Assembly (NCBI GenBank): GCA_016703535.1
Contig: JADJBV010000002.1
Coordinates: 1,736,001-1,800,000 of the forward strand
DNA: 64,000 nucleotides
Reading direction: 5' to 3'
Source of the DNA: Deltaproteobacteria bacterium
GTDB lineage: Bacteria > Myxococcota > Kuafuiibacteriia > Kuafuiibacteriales > Kuafuiibacteriaceae
The number at the start of each line of letters is the position of its first letter. Position 1 is the stretch's first letter. Made by a program: the position numbers and the translations under genes. The notes under the pieces were generated by a model that had not been told where the DNA came from, ran no database searches, and was given only the letters and a program-made list of their open reading frames with translations. Positions 35,517-44,561 of this stretch are shown here, one piece after another.

Positions 35517-35535
35517 CCTCCCCGGGATTGGGAGG
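35517..35535 (+). promoter_or_regulatory. hairpin sequestering the Shine-Dalgarno of the BtuB-like gene
   Basis: CCTCCC (35517-35522) pairs with GGGAGG (35530-35535) over a 7-base loop. The 3' arm contains GGAGG, the Shine-Dalgarno sequence placed 8 bases before the GTG start at 35544. It lies 11 bases after the riboswitch P1, where the expression platform is expected. No T-tract is seen, so translational masking rather than termination is the better guess. Confidence 0.7.
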
Positions 35536-35543
35536 GTGGTCTC

Positions 35544-37439
35544 GTGGCGGCCCACAGCCCAAGGCCCGTCGGGGTGGCCATCCTTTTTTTCCTCGGCGCA
35601 ACATCCGCCGAGGCGGCGCCCGTCCGCACCAGCAGCGTGACCTACCAGGTCGAGGTCCGGGATCGCGTCACGCCGGGCCCGCAGGATCCCACCGCCACTC
35701 GCACCGAACTTTCGAGCGCTCGGATCGCCCGAGCCCGGCGACGGGGCGAAGAGGTCGGCGCTTTGGTGGACGCGGTGGCCGGGGCCCGGGTCCTCGACCT
35801 GGGTGGGCCCCTGGCGCAAAAACGGCTGACCTTGCGGGGCGGATCACCGGCCCAAGCGGCGGTGATGATCGACGGCGTGGTGCTGCGTTCGCCGTTCGCG
35901 GGCGGGATCGATCTCGGGCTCTTCCCGGCGGAGCTGCTGGAGGGCGTCACTGTTTACCGGGGTGGTCAGGGCGCGACCTTTGGCGAAGGCGCCTTGACCG
36001 GGGCTTTGTCGCTGCGCACCCGGGGCCCCAGCCTTGGCCTTCGCCGATCGGTGACCGCCAGCCTCGGCGCCTTCGACAGCCGATCGGTGATGGGGACCGC
36101 CTCCTTGGCGCCGGTTTCGGTCGGTGCGTCGTGGTCCGCCACCGCCGGCAACTTCCCGTACCTGTCCCAACTCCCCGGCCTGCCCGAACGGGCCAGGGTG
36201 CGGCCCAACAACCAAAGCCAAAGGGCCGCCGCCTTCGTGTCGATGTCCGAACAAAGTGGTGGGGTGGACTGGAGCTTCTTGGCGGCCGGCACCCAACGAG
36301 CGGCGGGCGTACCGGGCCTGGCCGACACCCCCGGCGAAAGTTTCACCGCACAGGAAGACCAACGGTCCCTGTTGGCCCGGACCACCGCCGCGGCCCGGCT
36401 GGGGGCGATCCGCACCCAGCTTGGACTGGACGTGCACTACCTGGAGCTGGACTACCAAGACTCGGCCCAGGACCTGCTCAGCAACACCCGCTTCATGTCG
36501 GTCGGCGCCGAGGTGGGAGGCCGCGCCACTTTGGGAGAACATCAGCGCTGGTCCCTGGAGCTCCGGGGGGCGGCCGAACAGGCCATATCTTCAGTATATG
36601 ACGTGCCAACCCGGCCTCGGGGGGTGGTGTCGTTGGCCGATCACCTGGTGTGGGGCCCGGTGTTGGGCTTCGTTGGTCTGCGGATCGAGGCCGCCGGACA
36701 ACAACCGGCCCTGGTGTTGCCGCGTTTGGGCGTGGACTACGCCTGGGCCGAAGGTTGGTCGCTCCGAGCCGGGGTCTCTCGATCGGCGCGCCTGCCCAGC
36801 CTGGACGAGTTGTACCATCCACCCGAGGCCGGCTACGTCGGCAACCCCGAGCTTTTGCCCGAGTCGGCGTGGGAGGTGGAGGTGGGGTTGGGGGTGGAAG
36901 AGGGCGGCCTTCGTTTGGGGCTCACGGCTTTTGGGCGTCGGCTCGAGGAGACGATCCTCTACCTGAACCGCAACGCCTTTGCGGTCCGTCCCGAAAACTT
37001 GGGCGCGGCCCGGGCCCTGGGGTTGGAGGCCGAACTTCGGTACCAGACCGAACTCGGGCCGGTGGCTTTGGGCACCGAACTCAGCGGCGCTTGGCTCGAG
37101 GCCGAGTTGGAGGCGACTTCTGCGCCTTTGCCGACCCAACCCCGGTTCGCGGGTGCCGGCGCCGTGGATCTGGCCTGGGGGCCCTTCGAGCTGGGCCTGA
37201 GCGCTCGCGCTTTTTCTTCGACCTTCGTGACGCTGCGACCCACCGATGAAAACGTGGTCCCGGCTTACCTACGGGCGGACGCCAGCTTGATCTTGGCGCC
37301 GGTCGAACACTTCAGCGTCGCCGCTTCGGTCCTCAACCTCTTCGATGATCGCAGCTTGACCTCGGTGCAGCGCATCCCGTTGCCGGGGCGCACCTGGTTG
37401 ATCACCCTCCGCATCGCCACCGAAGGAGAAGCCACATGA
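35544..37439 (+). CDS. btuB: BtuB-like TonB-dependent outer-membrane cobalamin receptor
   Basis: The 631-residue protein starts at GTG 35544 behind a strong but hairpin-masked SD. A signal peptide (VAILFFLGATSAEAA) precedes a plug domain (about 55-155: LSSARIARARR, LVDAVAGARVLDLGG, AQKRLTLRGGSPAQAAVMID, GVVLRSPFAGG, LLEGVTVYRGGQGATFGEGA, LTGALSLRT) and a 22-strand-type barrel with TonB receptor signatures (SRSARLPSLDELYHPPEAGY, NPELLPESAWEVEVGLG), ending LITLRIATEGEAT. The plug resembles siderophore/cobalamin receptors; a B12 riboswitch upstream and BtuF downstream make cobalamin the natural substrate. The stop overlaps the next start as ATGA, so translation is coupled. A clear N-terminal TonB box was not identified. 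Confidence 0.88.
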   Translation: MAAHSPRPVGVAILFFLGATSAEAAPVRTSSVTYQVEVRDRVTPGPQDPTATRTELSSARIARARRRGEEVGALVDAVAGARVLDLGGPLAQKRLTLRGGSPAQAAVMIDGVVLRSPFAGGIDLGLFPAELLEGVTVYRGGQGATFGEGALTGALSLRTRGPSLGLRRSVTASLGAFDSRSVMGTASLAPVSVGASWSATAGNFPYLSQLPGLPERARVRPNNQSQRAAAFVSMSEQSGGVDWSFLAAGTQRAAGVPGLADTPGESFTAQEDQRSLLARTTAAARLGAIRTQLGLDVHYLELDYQDSAQDLLSNTRFMSVGAEVGGRATLGEHQRWSLELRGAAEQAISSVYDVPTRPRGVVSLADHLVWGPVLGFVGLRIEAAGQQPALVLPRLGVDYAWAEGWSLRAGVSRSARLPSLDELYHPPEAGYVGNPELLPESAWEVEVGLGVEEGGLRLGLTAFGRRLEETILYLNRNAFAVRPENLGAARALGLEAELRYQTELGPVALGTELSGAWLEAELEATSAPLPTQPRFAGAGAVDLAWGPFELGLSARAFSSTFVTLRPTDENVVPAYLRADASLILAPVEHFSVAASVLNLFDDRSLTSVQRIPLPGRTWLITLRIATEGEAT

Positions 37440-38932
37440 AAAGGGTCGCTTGTGGGTTGGCCCTCTTGGGCTTCGCGTGCGCCGAGCCGGCGGTGGTCTG
37501 GTCCCCCGAGCCCGCGGTGCCCGAACACCCGAGCCTGCGCCTGGAGCGGATCTACGCGACCCGGTCGGCGACGGAGATCTTGATCGGTGGCTTCGACGGC
37601 GCGGCGATCGGCCCGGCGCCGGTAGGGGTGGAGCGTGATGGCGTGAGGATCACCCAGGCCACCCCCGACGCTCACGGCCGCTTTCGGATCGCAACTCCCG
37701 CGGTGGACGGGGACTGGGCGATCACTCGGGCCGGTGAGCCCACGGTCGGCTTGCGGGTCCGGGATCCGGAGGTGGCCCGGGCCGCGGCCTTACTCGAAGG
37801 TTTGGGCGGGGCCGGGCTCACGCCCAACGATCTGGTGATCGTCGGCCCCAAACACGCACCCTTTGGGGCCCTGGTCCGCTCCGGTGATCACGCGGTGAGC
37901 GCGATCGATCTGGAGCAGGGCCTCCAACCCGACAGCGGCCGATTTCTGGATCGCGCCAACCCCTGGTTCGCGGCGCCGGTCGATCCCGAAGGGACCGAGG
38001 TGGTGGTCAGCGCTTACGCGAGCGGCGAAGTGCAGCGGCTCGACCTGGTGAATCGGGCTCGGCCGCCGGTGATCTATCGGCCGGGCGGCCCGGTGGAGTT
38101 GGCCAAAGCTTGGCCCCTCCTCGAACCGCGAGACGTGGACGAAGACGGCACCGCCGAGGCTTCGGTCCTGCGTTATCCGCTGATCACGCCCCAGCCGGTG
38201 TTGGTGTTGGGCGGCCGGATCTACGCGGCGTACACCGGCGTGATCTCGGTTCGTTTGGGGAGCCGTGGGCCGGTCCAGCTGCCGCCGACCTTGGTTTCGT
38301 GGGCCCTCGACGATCCCGACAACCCGAGGCGCACCCTCTTGCCGTTCCACAACCCGCAAGAGCTACGGGCCTTGCCGGACGGCCGGATCTTGGTGGTGGC
38401 CAGCGGCGTCTTGGATCCCCGAGGTGATCGGGTCGAGGTGCGGACGCCGGGTGGGGTGGTGGTCTACGATCCGATGACCGACCGGGTGGTGGAGCGTTTT
38501 GACCTCGCGGACTTTGGCGCCGGGACCGCGGTCTTGAGTGAAGAATCCTTGTGGGTCGGCTCGTTGGCTCGTCCAATCTTGCGACGGATCCCCCGCTTCG
38601 GATCCGGCGACCCCACCGAACTTTTGGTGAACGACGAAGAGGTCGACAGCATCTTCCGGATGATCGAGCTCGATGGAGGGCTGGTGGCCGTACCTTCTTT
38701 CAACACCGATCGCCTCCACGTCCTGGACCTGCGGACCGGCCAGCTCAACCCTCCACCTTTTTTCGAGCCGTTTTTGGTGGGCCCCGGCCGGCCCGTGTTC
38801 TCCGGGCTCCAGGTGGTGGCCCGTCGCCCCGGGAGAATTGGCGTCGACTTCACGGGCCCCGACCTCTTCCTGCTCTTTGGTCCTGGCTCCTCGATCACGC
38901 CCCTCGAGTTGAGAAAGGTGATGGGGCCCTAG
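37436..38932 (+). CDS. lipoprotein with propeller-like repeats in the B12 uptake operon
   Basis: The 498-residue product starts at ATG 37436 inside the receptor stop (ATGA) and has a lipoprotein signal (RVACGLALLGFACAEPA; lipobox GFAC, Cys 15). The mature part is rich in short strands separated by turns (PSLRLERIYATRSATEILIG, VIVGPKHAPFGALVRSGDHA, LFLLFGPGSSI, QELRALPDGRILVVASG, GGVVVYDPMTDRVVERFDLA), typical of a YncE/NHL-like propeller that could bind a ligand or another protein. It is the middle gene between the BtuB-like receptor and BtuF, with start/stop overlaps on both sides, so it is B12-regulated and likely part of uptake. It has no name I recognise. Confidence 0.65.
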   Translation: MKRVACGLALLGFACAEPAVVWSPEPAVPEHPSLRLERIYATRSATEILIGGFDGAAIGPAPVGVERDGVRITQATPDAHGRFRIATPAVDGDWAITRAGEPTVGLRVRDPEVARAAALLEGLGGAGLTPNDLVIVGPKHAPFGALVRSGDHAVSAIDLEQGLQPDSGRFLDRANPWFAAPVDPEGTEVVVSAYASGEVQRLDLVNRARPPVIYRPGGPVELAKAWPLLEPRDVDEDGTAEASVLRYPLITPQPVLVLGGRIYAAYTGVISVRLGSRGPVQLPPTLVSWALDDPDNPRRTLLPFHNPQELRALPDGRILVVASGVLDPRGDRVEVRTPGGVVVYDPMTDRVVERFDLADFGAGTAVLSEESLWVGSLARPILRRIPRFGSGDPTELLVNDEEVDSIFRMIELDGGLVAVPSFNTDRLHVLDLRTGQLNPPPFFEPFLVGPGRPVFSGLQVVARRPGRIGVDFTGPDLFLLFGPGSSITPLELRKVMGP

Positions 38933-39807
38933 TGCCTAACTTGGCTTGCATCGCACTTTTGGCCTTGGGCTCCCCGGTCGATGATCCGCCCAGCGTGCCG
39001 CCCCAGTGGCTTTCGTCGGCCCGGCCCAAGGTGATCGCTCGGGTGGTGACGGTGGCGCCCAGCTTGACCGAACTCCTCTACGGCCTCGGGCTCTACGATC
39101 GGGTGGTGGCGGTCTCCCGTTATGACGACTACCCCGCGGGGGTGGAGAAGTTGCCTCGGGTCGGCGGCTTCCTCGATCCCAACGTGGAGGCGATCGTCGG
39201 CCTACGCCCGGACCTGGTGTTGGCGGTGCCCAACCAAGGCAACCGCCCCGCCTTGGATCGGCTGGCCCGCCTGGGCGTGCCGGTCTACGTGGTGCCGGGC
39301 AACACCTTCGCCGACGTCTTCGTGGCGATCCGGGTGGTGGGAGCCCTCTTCCCGGGGGAAGGTGCCAAGGCCGCCGTCCGCCTCGAGGCCGAGCTGGTGG
39401 CCGAGCTGCGTCGCATCGAAGAAGCCCGGGTCGGTCGTAGCGGGCCCAAGGTCGCGGTCGTCTACGGCTACGAGCCGCTGATCTTGGCCGGCCCCGGCAG
39501 CTTCGCCGACACCATGCTCGAGGTCTTGGGCGCTCAGAACTTGGTGCAGACCGGATCGGCCTACCCCCAATATTCGGCGGAAGCGCTGGTCAGAGGGGCC
39601 CCCGAGGTGATCTTGGACGCGACCGAAGCCCACGGCGTGGGGGCCGCACCTTGGGCCCGCTTCACCGACTTGCCGGCGGTGCGGGCGGGGCGGGTGCACG
39701 CGGTTCCGCTCGGCTCGTTGTTACGCCCCGGTCCACGACTCCTGGAGGGGTTGAGGCTGCTGGAGCGGTTGCTCTATTCGGCGGGATCCAAGTCGATCTC
39801 GAAGTAG
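38932..39807 (+). CDS. btuF: periplasmic cobalamin-binding protein BtuF
   Basis: A 291-residue periplasmic binding protein of the helical-backbone (class III) type that delivers B12 to the inner-membrane BtuCD transporter. The start is a GTG whose G is the last base of the preceding stop. A signal-like N-terminus (LACIALLALGSPVDD) is followed by IARVVTVAPSLTELLYGLGL, then VVAVSRYDDYPAGVEKLPRV and EAIVGLRPDLVLAVPNQGNR, the BtuF/PF01497 hallmark order, a long connecting helix (RLEAELVAELRRIEEA) and the second lobe (PQYSAEALVRGAPEVILDAT). It ends 34 bases inside the convergent beta-helix gene. No btuC or btuD is adjacent, so the permease must be elsewhere. Confidence 0.88.
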   Translation: MPNLACIALLALGSPVDDPPSVPPQWLSSARPKVIARVVTVAPSLTELLYGLGLYDRVVAVSRYDDYPAGVEKLPRVGGFLDPNVEAIVGLRPDLVLAVPNQGNRPALDRLARLGVPVYVVPGNTFADVFVAIRVVGALFPGEGAKAAVRLEAELVAELRRIEEARVGRSGPKVAVVYGYEPLILAGPGSFADTMLEVLGAQNLVQTGSAYPQYSAEALVRGAPEVILDATEAHGVGAAPWARFTDLPAVRAGRVHAVPLGSLLRPGPRLLEGLRLLERLLYSAGSKSISK

Positions 39808-41498
39808 TCGAGCACTGGCGTGTCGAAGGCCCGGCCGTGCAGCTCCACCCGATAACGGAAGTAGCGGGCCTGGCGGAAGGCCTCTAGCGGTTCACCTTCG
39901 GGTTCGGTCACGTCCCGCCAATCCAAAAATGGATCGTCGAGGTTGGCCACGCCGCAGAGGCGAACGGTGATGCTGGTGCCGAGCGGGGTCTCGCCGCCGA
40001 AGTCCAGCAAGAGGGGCCGCTTGCCGACCGCGGCCTCACCCCGATCGACCACCTTCGACAAAATTCGGCCCGAGCTGCCGAGGCTGAGATCGGGGTTGGT
40101 CAGGGCCACGGTGGTTTCGTTGCGAATCACCCGCCCCGCCGGTTGGCCGGCGCCGCCTCGGGCCCCGGTCTCGAGGCCCACGATGCTGGCCGCCTGCAAG
40201 ATCACGTCGCCGCCTGGGCTGCCGCGGCTGCAACGGCCGCTGATGTCGGCGTCGCCGCCCCGCACCACCGCGCCACCCGTCGCGTGAAAGAGGCCGCCGG
40301 TGACGAAGGAGGCGTGGCCACCATCGCCGCAGGCCGCATCCCCGGCGGCCAAGGTGCCGGGCCCATCCACGAAGATCCGACTGGCGGCTTCGACGCCCAA
40401 ACCACCACCCTGGCGTTCCCCGGTGCCCCCGGCCACTCGGCTGCTGCCCTTGAGCACCAGATCTTTGGTGCGGACCACGGTGCTGCCGCCTTTGGCGCCG
40501 CCGCCGGCCTGCACCAAGCAGCCGTCGCCGACCTCGATCCGCTCTTGGGCGGTGAGCTGCAGATCGCCGCCGGCTTCGATGGTCCGGCCCGCCACGACGT
40601 TGCCGCCGCTGTTGAGCTCGATGGTGTTGGCCCGGAGCTCCAGCGCGCCGCCTTGGCTGCCGTCGATGGAGTCGTAGTTGAAGCCGGTGCCGATCGAACC
40701 CTCGGCGATCTTGAGGTTGGCCTCCGAGAAGATCCGCACCACCCCCGGGATCGCGCCGGCCTGGGCGGTGGCGGCGATCCGGGCCGCGCGCCCGGTGACC
40801 ACCACGTCTCCGTAGAAGTTGAGGCGAACGTCGCCGCTCTGTTGTCCGGGTTCAGCGAAGGTCAACAGTTGGCCTCCGACGGTGAGTTGTCCTCGGCCGA
40901 TGACCTCGAGGTTGGGGCGTTCTTTGTTGTTGGTCCGGGCCCAAGTGGAGATGTCACCGTCGATCCGGATCTCACCTTCGGGGCTGCCCAGCAGGAGCGT
41001 CACCGGGCCATCACTTTCGATCAGGGCTCCGGGCTCGATGAAGATGCCCTCTTGAGCGGCCAAGATCACGCCACCGGCGCCGGCCCGGATGGTGCCTTGG
41101 ACGGTGATGGTCAACGCGGCCCGGAGCTCGACCGAGTCTGGCACCTCCAAGGTTGCGCCCGGTGCCACGTGGATCACCTGGGCCTCCAGGAGGTCGTTCA
41201 CCACCAAGTTTTCGTCGTAGTTGCTGATGCCGAACCCTTCGATGATCGGGAAGGTGTAGGTCGGCAGGGAGGCGATGCCTCGGTTGACGTCGACCACCTC
41301 GCCCGGTTCGGTCGACTCCACCAGGTGGAGGTTGTCGAAGTCCTCCCTTAGTCGGGTCAGGTTTTCGGGGCGCCGGATGACGCCCCCGTCGGGGCTGGGG
41401 CGCGGCTCGGGGGCATCCAGCAGGACGTCTCCCCCGCACCCATACAGGAGGAGCCCCACACCTACCCAGAGCTGGCGAAGGCCGCTGGCCATCTTCAA
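39774..41498 (-). CDS. large beta-helix lipoprotein (adhesin/surface-type), function unknown
   Basis: The 574-residue protein has a lipoprotein signal (QLWVGVGLLLYGCGGD; lipobox LYGC, Cys 21). From about residue 95 it shows regular short strands with Gly/Asn turns (LTITVQGTIRAGAGGVILAA, EGIFIEPGALIESDGPVTLL, GEIRIDGDISTWA, ALELRANTIELNSGGNVVAG, RTIEAGGDLQLTAQERIEVG), an archetype of right-handed parallel beta-helices as in filamentous-haemagglutinin-type domains. The C-terminal 100 residues form a different beta domain (ITVRLCGVANLDDPFLDWRD ... YRVELHGRAFDTPVLDYFEI). It may be surface-exposed or periplasmic. Starts divergent from the protease gene (170 bases apart); no motif seen in that gap. 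Confidence 0.65.
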   Translation of the reverse strand: MKMASGLRQLWVGVGLLLYGCGGDVLLDAPEPRPSPDGGVIRRPENLTRLREDFDNLHLVESTEPGEVVDVNRGIASLPTYTFPIIEGFGISNYDENLVVNDLLEAQVIHVAPGATLEVPDSVELRAALTITVQGTIRAGAGGVILAAQEGIFIEPGALIESDGPVTLLLGSPEGEIRIDGDISTWARTNNKERPNLEVIGRGQLTVGGQLLTFAEPGQQSGDVRLNFYGDVVVTGRAARIAATAQAGAIPGVVRIFSEANLKIAEGSIGTGFNYDSIDGSQGGALELRANTIELNSGGNVVAGRTIEAGGDLQLTAQERIEVGDGCLVQAGGGAKGGSTVVRTKDLVLKGSSRVAGGTGERQGGGLGVEAASRIFVDGPGTLAAGDAACGDGGHASFVTGGLFHATGGAVVRGGDADISGRCSRGSPGGDVILQAASIVGLETGARGGAGQPAGRVIRNETTVALTNPDLSLGSSGRILSKVVDRGEAAVGKRPLLLDFGGETPLGTSITVRLCGVANLDDPFLDWRDVTEPEGEPLEAFRQARYFRYRVELHGRAFDTPVLDYFEIDLDPAE

Positions 41499-41667
41499 GG
41501 GACTCTACCCCGAAACCTTTGATTCGGGCCCCTTTCCCAGCGTTTGGGCCCGTCCCCGACGGAGGAGCCCTCAGATCGGCCCAGAATCGACCGATTCCTG
41601 GAGTGGGCAAGGTGCGCTCCGGCGTTCACCATGCCGGAAGGTCGAGAGCGAGGTACCCTTGTACAAG

Positions 41668-42435
41668 ATGTTCGGCTCCATGACGGTGGCTCGTATTCGG
41701 GGAATCCCCGTGCGGCTTCACGTCACCCTGCTGGCGATGTGCGTGATCTCCGTCGTGCGCTTCGGCTGGCTGGGGGTGCCGGCGGCGGTGGTCTTGTTTG
41801 GCTCGGTCCTGCTCCACGAGTTGGGCCACGCCTTGGTCGCCCAGCGCTTCGGCATCGGCATCGCGTCGATCGATCTGCACCTCTTGGGCGGCATGGCCTT
41901 GATGAAGTCGATGCCTCGTCGGCCGAGCCACGAGGCCCTGATCGCCGCGGCGGGTCCGGCGGTGTCTTTTGCCCTCGCCTTGGTGACCGGCCTCTTGGCC
42001 TTCGCCTTTGACGCGCACCTGGAGTTCGGGATGCCAAGGCCCGTCGATCTGTTGGCCTACGCGGCGGCGGTCAACTTGGGCATGGCGATCTTCAACCTGA
42101 TCCCGGCCTTGCCGCTGGATGGTGGCCGGATCTTCCGGGCCGTGTTGTCGTCCCGTTTGGGCAACCTGCGGGCGACCCACGTCGCGGCCTGGATCTCCCG
42201 AGGTTTTGGCCTGATCTTCATCGCGGTTGGCTTCTACGCTCAGGCTTGGTCCCTGCTCTTGATCGGCGGTCTCTTGTTCTTGATGGTGCGCTACGAAGAG
42301 CGCCTCGCTTTGCAGCGAGAGACCTGGGGCCCCCACGGCCCGCTCCAGCCGGCGTTGGCCACTGCCCAAGAAACTCGCGAAGAATACGTCGACGCCCACG
42401 GCCGCCGTTACGTGGTGTTGACGCGATTGCGCTGA
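41668..42435 (+). CDS. site-2 protease (M50, SpoIVFB-like) intramembrane zinc protease
   Basis: A 255-residue inner-membrane metalloprotease of the M50 family, which cuts membrane-anchored regulators or lipoprotein-like peptides in the bilayer. The zinc motif HELGH (H50, E51, H54 in VLLHELGHALVAQRFGI) and the third ligand D151 in NLIPALPLDGGRI are intact. About five or six membrane helices are predicted, with the SpoIVFB-type 'AGPAVSFALAL' helix. No PDZ domain is present. ATG 41668 is chosen because homology begins here (SMTVARIRGIPVRLHVT) and upstream in-frame residues lie in the divergent gap. The aldehyde dehydrogenase gene converges 40 bases after its stop. Target unknown. Confidence 0.86.
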   Translation: MFGSMTVARIRGIPVRLHVTLLAMCVISVVRFGWLGVPAAVVLFGSVLLHELGHALVAQRFGIGIASIDLHLLGGMALMKSMPRRPSHEALIAAAGPAVSFALALVTGLLAFAFDAHLEFGMPRPVDLLAYAAAVNLGMAIFNLIPALPLDGGRIFRAVLSSRLGNLRATHVAAWISRGFGLIFIAVGFYAQAWSLLLIGGLLFLMVRYEERLALQRETWGPHGPLQPALATAQETREEYVDAHGRRYVVLTRLR

Positions 42436-42474
42436 CGTCGGCGGTGGGGCGGGCCTCCCAGAACAACCGGCGCC

Positions 42475-43995
42475 TCAGGCCAGGAGCTTGCGGAGCAACT
42501 TCCCGCCCAAGGAGTCGTCGAACAGCCGCTTCAGGGCCGCTCGGATCCGCTTCTGCCGGGGCGGGGTGTACGGATACCAATACGGATCACGCTCGAGGGG
42601 CGGCACCCGATCCATGTTGATGTGGCGCGCGTGGCTGAGCTCCTTCAGGCCTCGATCGCTGCGCACCACCCCCAGGCCGGAGTGTTTGATCCCGCCCCAG
42701 GGCATCTCGGGCACACCCGCGCAGGACAAGACGTCGTTGACCATCACCGATCCGACCTCGAGCCGTTCGGCGAAGTGGCGGGCCTGTTCTTTGTCTTTGG
42801 TGAAGAGGTAACCGGCCAAGCCGAGGTGGGAGTCATTGGCCAAACGAAGAGCCTCTTCGGCGTCTTTGACCTTCATCATCGGCACCACCGGGCCGAAGAT
42901 CTCGGCCTTCATCACCTCCATCGAGTGATCGCAGTCGGCCAACACGGTCGGCGAATAATACAGGCCGGCCGGGTCCCCGGTGCGATGGCCACCGACCATC
43001 ACCCGGGCCCCTTTTTGTTTGGCGTCGGCCACCAGGGCCTCGACGATCTCCCGTTGGCGCGGCCAGGTCAGGCTGCCGACCTCACCCTTTTCTCCGACCG
43101 ACAACTTTTGGGTGGCGTCGGTGACCTTCTGCACCAGGGCCTCATAAACCGGCTCCACCGCGTAGACCCGCTCCACCGACGCGCAGATCTGGCCCGAGTT
43201 GGCGAAGCCACCCCAGACGATGGCGTTGCTGGCCCGATCGAGGTCCGCGTCCTCGAGCACCACCGCCGGCGCCTTGCCGCCCAACTCCAAGGTGTACGGG
43301 ATCAGGCGTTCGGCGCAGGCCACCCCCACTCGCCGACCGGTCGCGACCGCGCCGGTGAAGACCAGGTGATCCGGTTGAGCCTCGATCAAGGCGGCGCCGG
43401 TGGGCCCCAGGCCGGTGACGACTCGGAAGAGATCGGGATCGACGCCGGCTTCGTCGTAACACTTCTTCAGCAACAAGGCCGACAGGGGCGTGACCTCCGA
43501 AGGTTTGAGCACCACCGCGCTGCCGGCGATCAACGCCATGGAGACGTCGGCGGCGGGCATGAAAAACGGAAAGTTCCAGGGGGTGATGATGCCGATCAGC
43601 CCCTTGGGTCGGTAGGTGAGGTAGCTGGCCCGGTGGCGAGCGGTCGCCAAACGGATCGGCTCGTCGGCCAAGATCCGCGGGGCGTTCTCCAGGAAATAGT
43701 TCATCACCAAAAGTGAGGCCCCGACGTCGAGGCTCAGTGCGTCCATGCCGACCTTGCCGTTCTCTTGGTGGATGGTCTCGACCAGCTCATCGGTGCGGCG
43801 AGCGATCGCTTGGGTCACCGGCCACAAGGCGGCGCAACGTTGGGCGACCGTCTTTTCGGCCCAGCTTCGGCCGGCGGCCCGGGCCCGAGTGACCTCGGCT
43901 TGGACCTGGTCGGGGCCAAAAACGGGGAGTTCGGTGAGGACCACCCCGGTGGACGGGTTCTTGACCTCGAAGGTTTGCGCGGACTTGGCGACCAT
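42475..43995 (-). CDS. NAD(P)-dependent aldehyde dehydrogenase
   Basis: A 506-residue enzyme of the ALDH superfamily oxidising an aldehyde to the acid. Catalytic residues are present: N141 in ITPWNFPFF, E237 in YTLELGGKAPAVV and nucleophile C271 in NSGQICASVERVY, with the cofactor-binding VVLKPSEVTPLSALL and IFGPVVPMM. The C-terminal 60 residues (HINMDRVPPLERDPYWYPYT then PPRQKRIRAALKRLF) are a family-specific tail seen in coniferyl-/phenylacetaldehyde-type and other class 3-like enzymes; the true substrate is unclear. It is divergent from the small gene at 44049 and converges on the site-2 protease. Confidence 0.92.
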   Translation of the reverse strand: MVAKSAQTFEVKNPSTGVVLTELPVFGPDQVQAEVTRARAAGRSWAEKTVAQRCAALWPVTQAIARRTDELVETIHQENGKVGMDALSLDVGASLLVMNYFLENAPRILADEPIRLATARHRASYLTYRPKGLIGIITPWNFPFFMPAADVSMALIAGSAVVLKPSEVTPLSALLLKKCYDEAGVDPDLFRVVTGLGPTGAALIEAQPDHLVFTGAVATGRRVGVACAERLIPYTLELGGKAPAVVLEDADLDRASNAIVWGGFANSGQICASVERVYAVEPVYEALVQKVTDATQKLSVGEKGEVGSLTWPRQREIVEALVADAKQKGARVMVGGHRTGDPAGLYYSPTVLADCDHSMEVMKAEIFGPVVPMMKVKDAEEALRLANDSHLGLAGYLFTKDKEQARHFAERLEVGSVMVNDVLSCAGVPEMPWGGIKHSGLGVVRSDRGLKELSHARHINMDRVPPLERDPYWYPYTPPRQKRIRAALKRLFDDSLGGKLLRKLLA

Positions 43996-44048
43996 ACCGC
44001 CACTCAGGCTGGAAGGTCCCTGGGAGTCAACCCGCCGCCGTTGGACCG

Positions 44049-44561
44049 TTGCCGACGGACCGCCGGTCGTGGCAGCGTGCCCAACTCATGGTGGCGGCCC
44101 ACACCGAAGCACCCCAGCTCCCTGGGCTTTCGGCTCGGGAGCGGGTGGCCCTGCTTCGCATCTTGGCGGTCTCCTCGATCGACGATGCCACCATCGAACC
44201 TCGTCGGGCGGCGGCTCTGGAAAACTACGCCCGGGTTTTGGTGAGTGGCCCCGCGGATCATCGGGCGGTGGTGGTGGCGGCTCAACGCCTGATCGCCGTG
44301 TGGGCCCCGGCCCGGCCCGCGCCGGTGGTGGTCCGTTCGACCCACGCGCCGGCACCTTCGTCCCAAGTTCACCCCAAGTTGATGCGGGCCGAAGCGGCCT
44401 TGGCCGAAGAGCCCAAACGTCGGCCGATCTTCGCGGCCTTCTTGGAGGTCGCCGAGTCCGGCGCGACCGAGCCGATGTCGCCTTATCACTTGGCGGCGGT
44501 CTGCGCGGCCCACGCGCGCCCTCAGTCTCGGGCGTTGCCGCGGGCCGTCAGCGGTAGATGA
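44049..44561 (+). CDS. small protein of unknown function
   Basis: The 170-residue frame (TTG 44049, or ATG 44088 removing 13 residues) reads MVAAHTEAPQLPGLSARERV, then a helical region (ALENYARVLVSGPADHRAVV) and an Ala/Pro-rich linker before a second helix (MRAEAALAEEPKRRPIFAAF). No signal peptide, membrane helix or domain is recognised. Its 3' end overlaps the convergent lolA gene by 14 bases. It is supported only by filling the space between two well-defined genes with sensible composition, so it is a weaker call. Confidence 0.4.
   Translation: MPTDRRSWQRAQLMVAAHTEAPQLPGLSARERVALLRILAVSSIDDATIEPRRAAALENYARVLVSGPADHRAVVVAAQRLIAVWAPARPAPVVVRSTHAPAPSSQVHPKLMRAEAALAEEPKRRPIFAAFLEVAESGATEPMSPYHLAAVCAAHARPQSRALPRAVSGR

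Noticed and set aside
41275..41667. In-frame extension of the site-2 protease
   Set aside because: Overlaps the divergent lipoprotein gene and has no homology.
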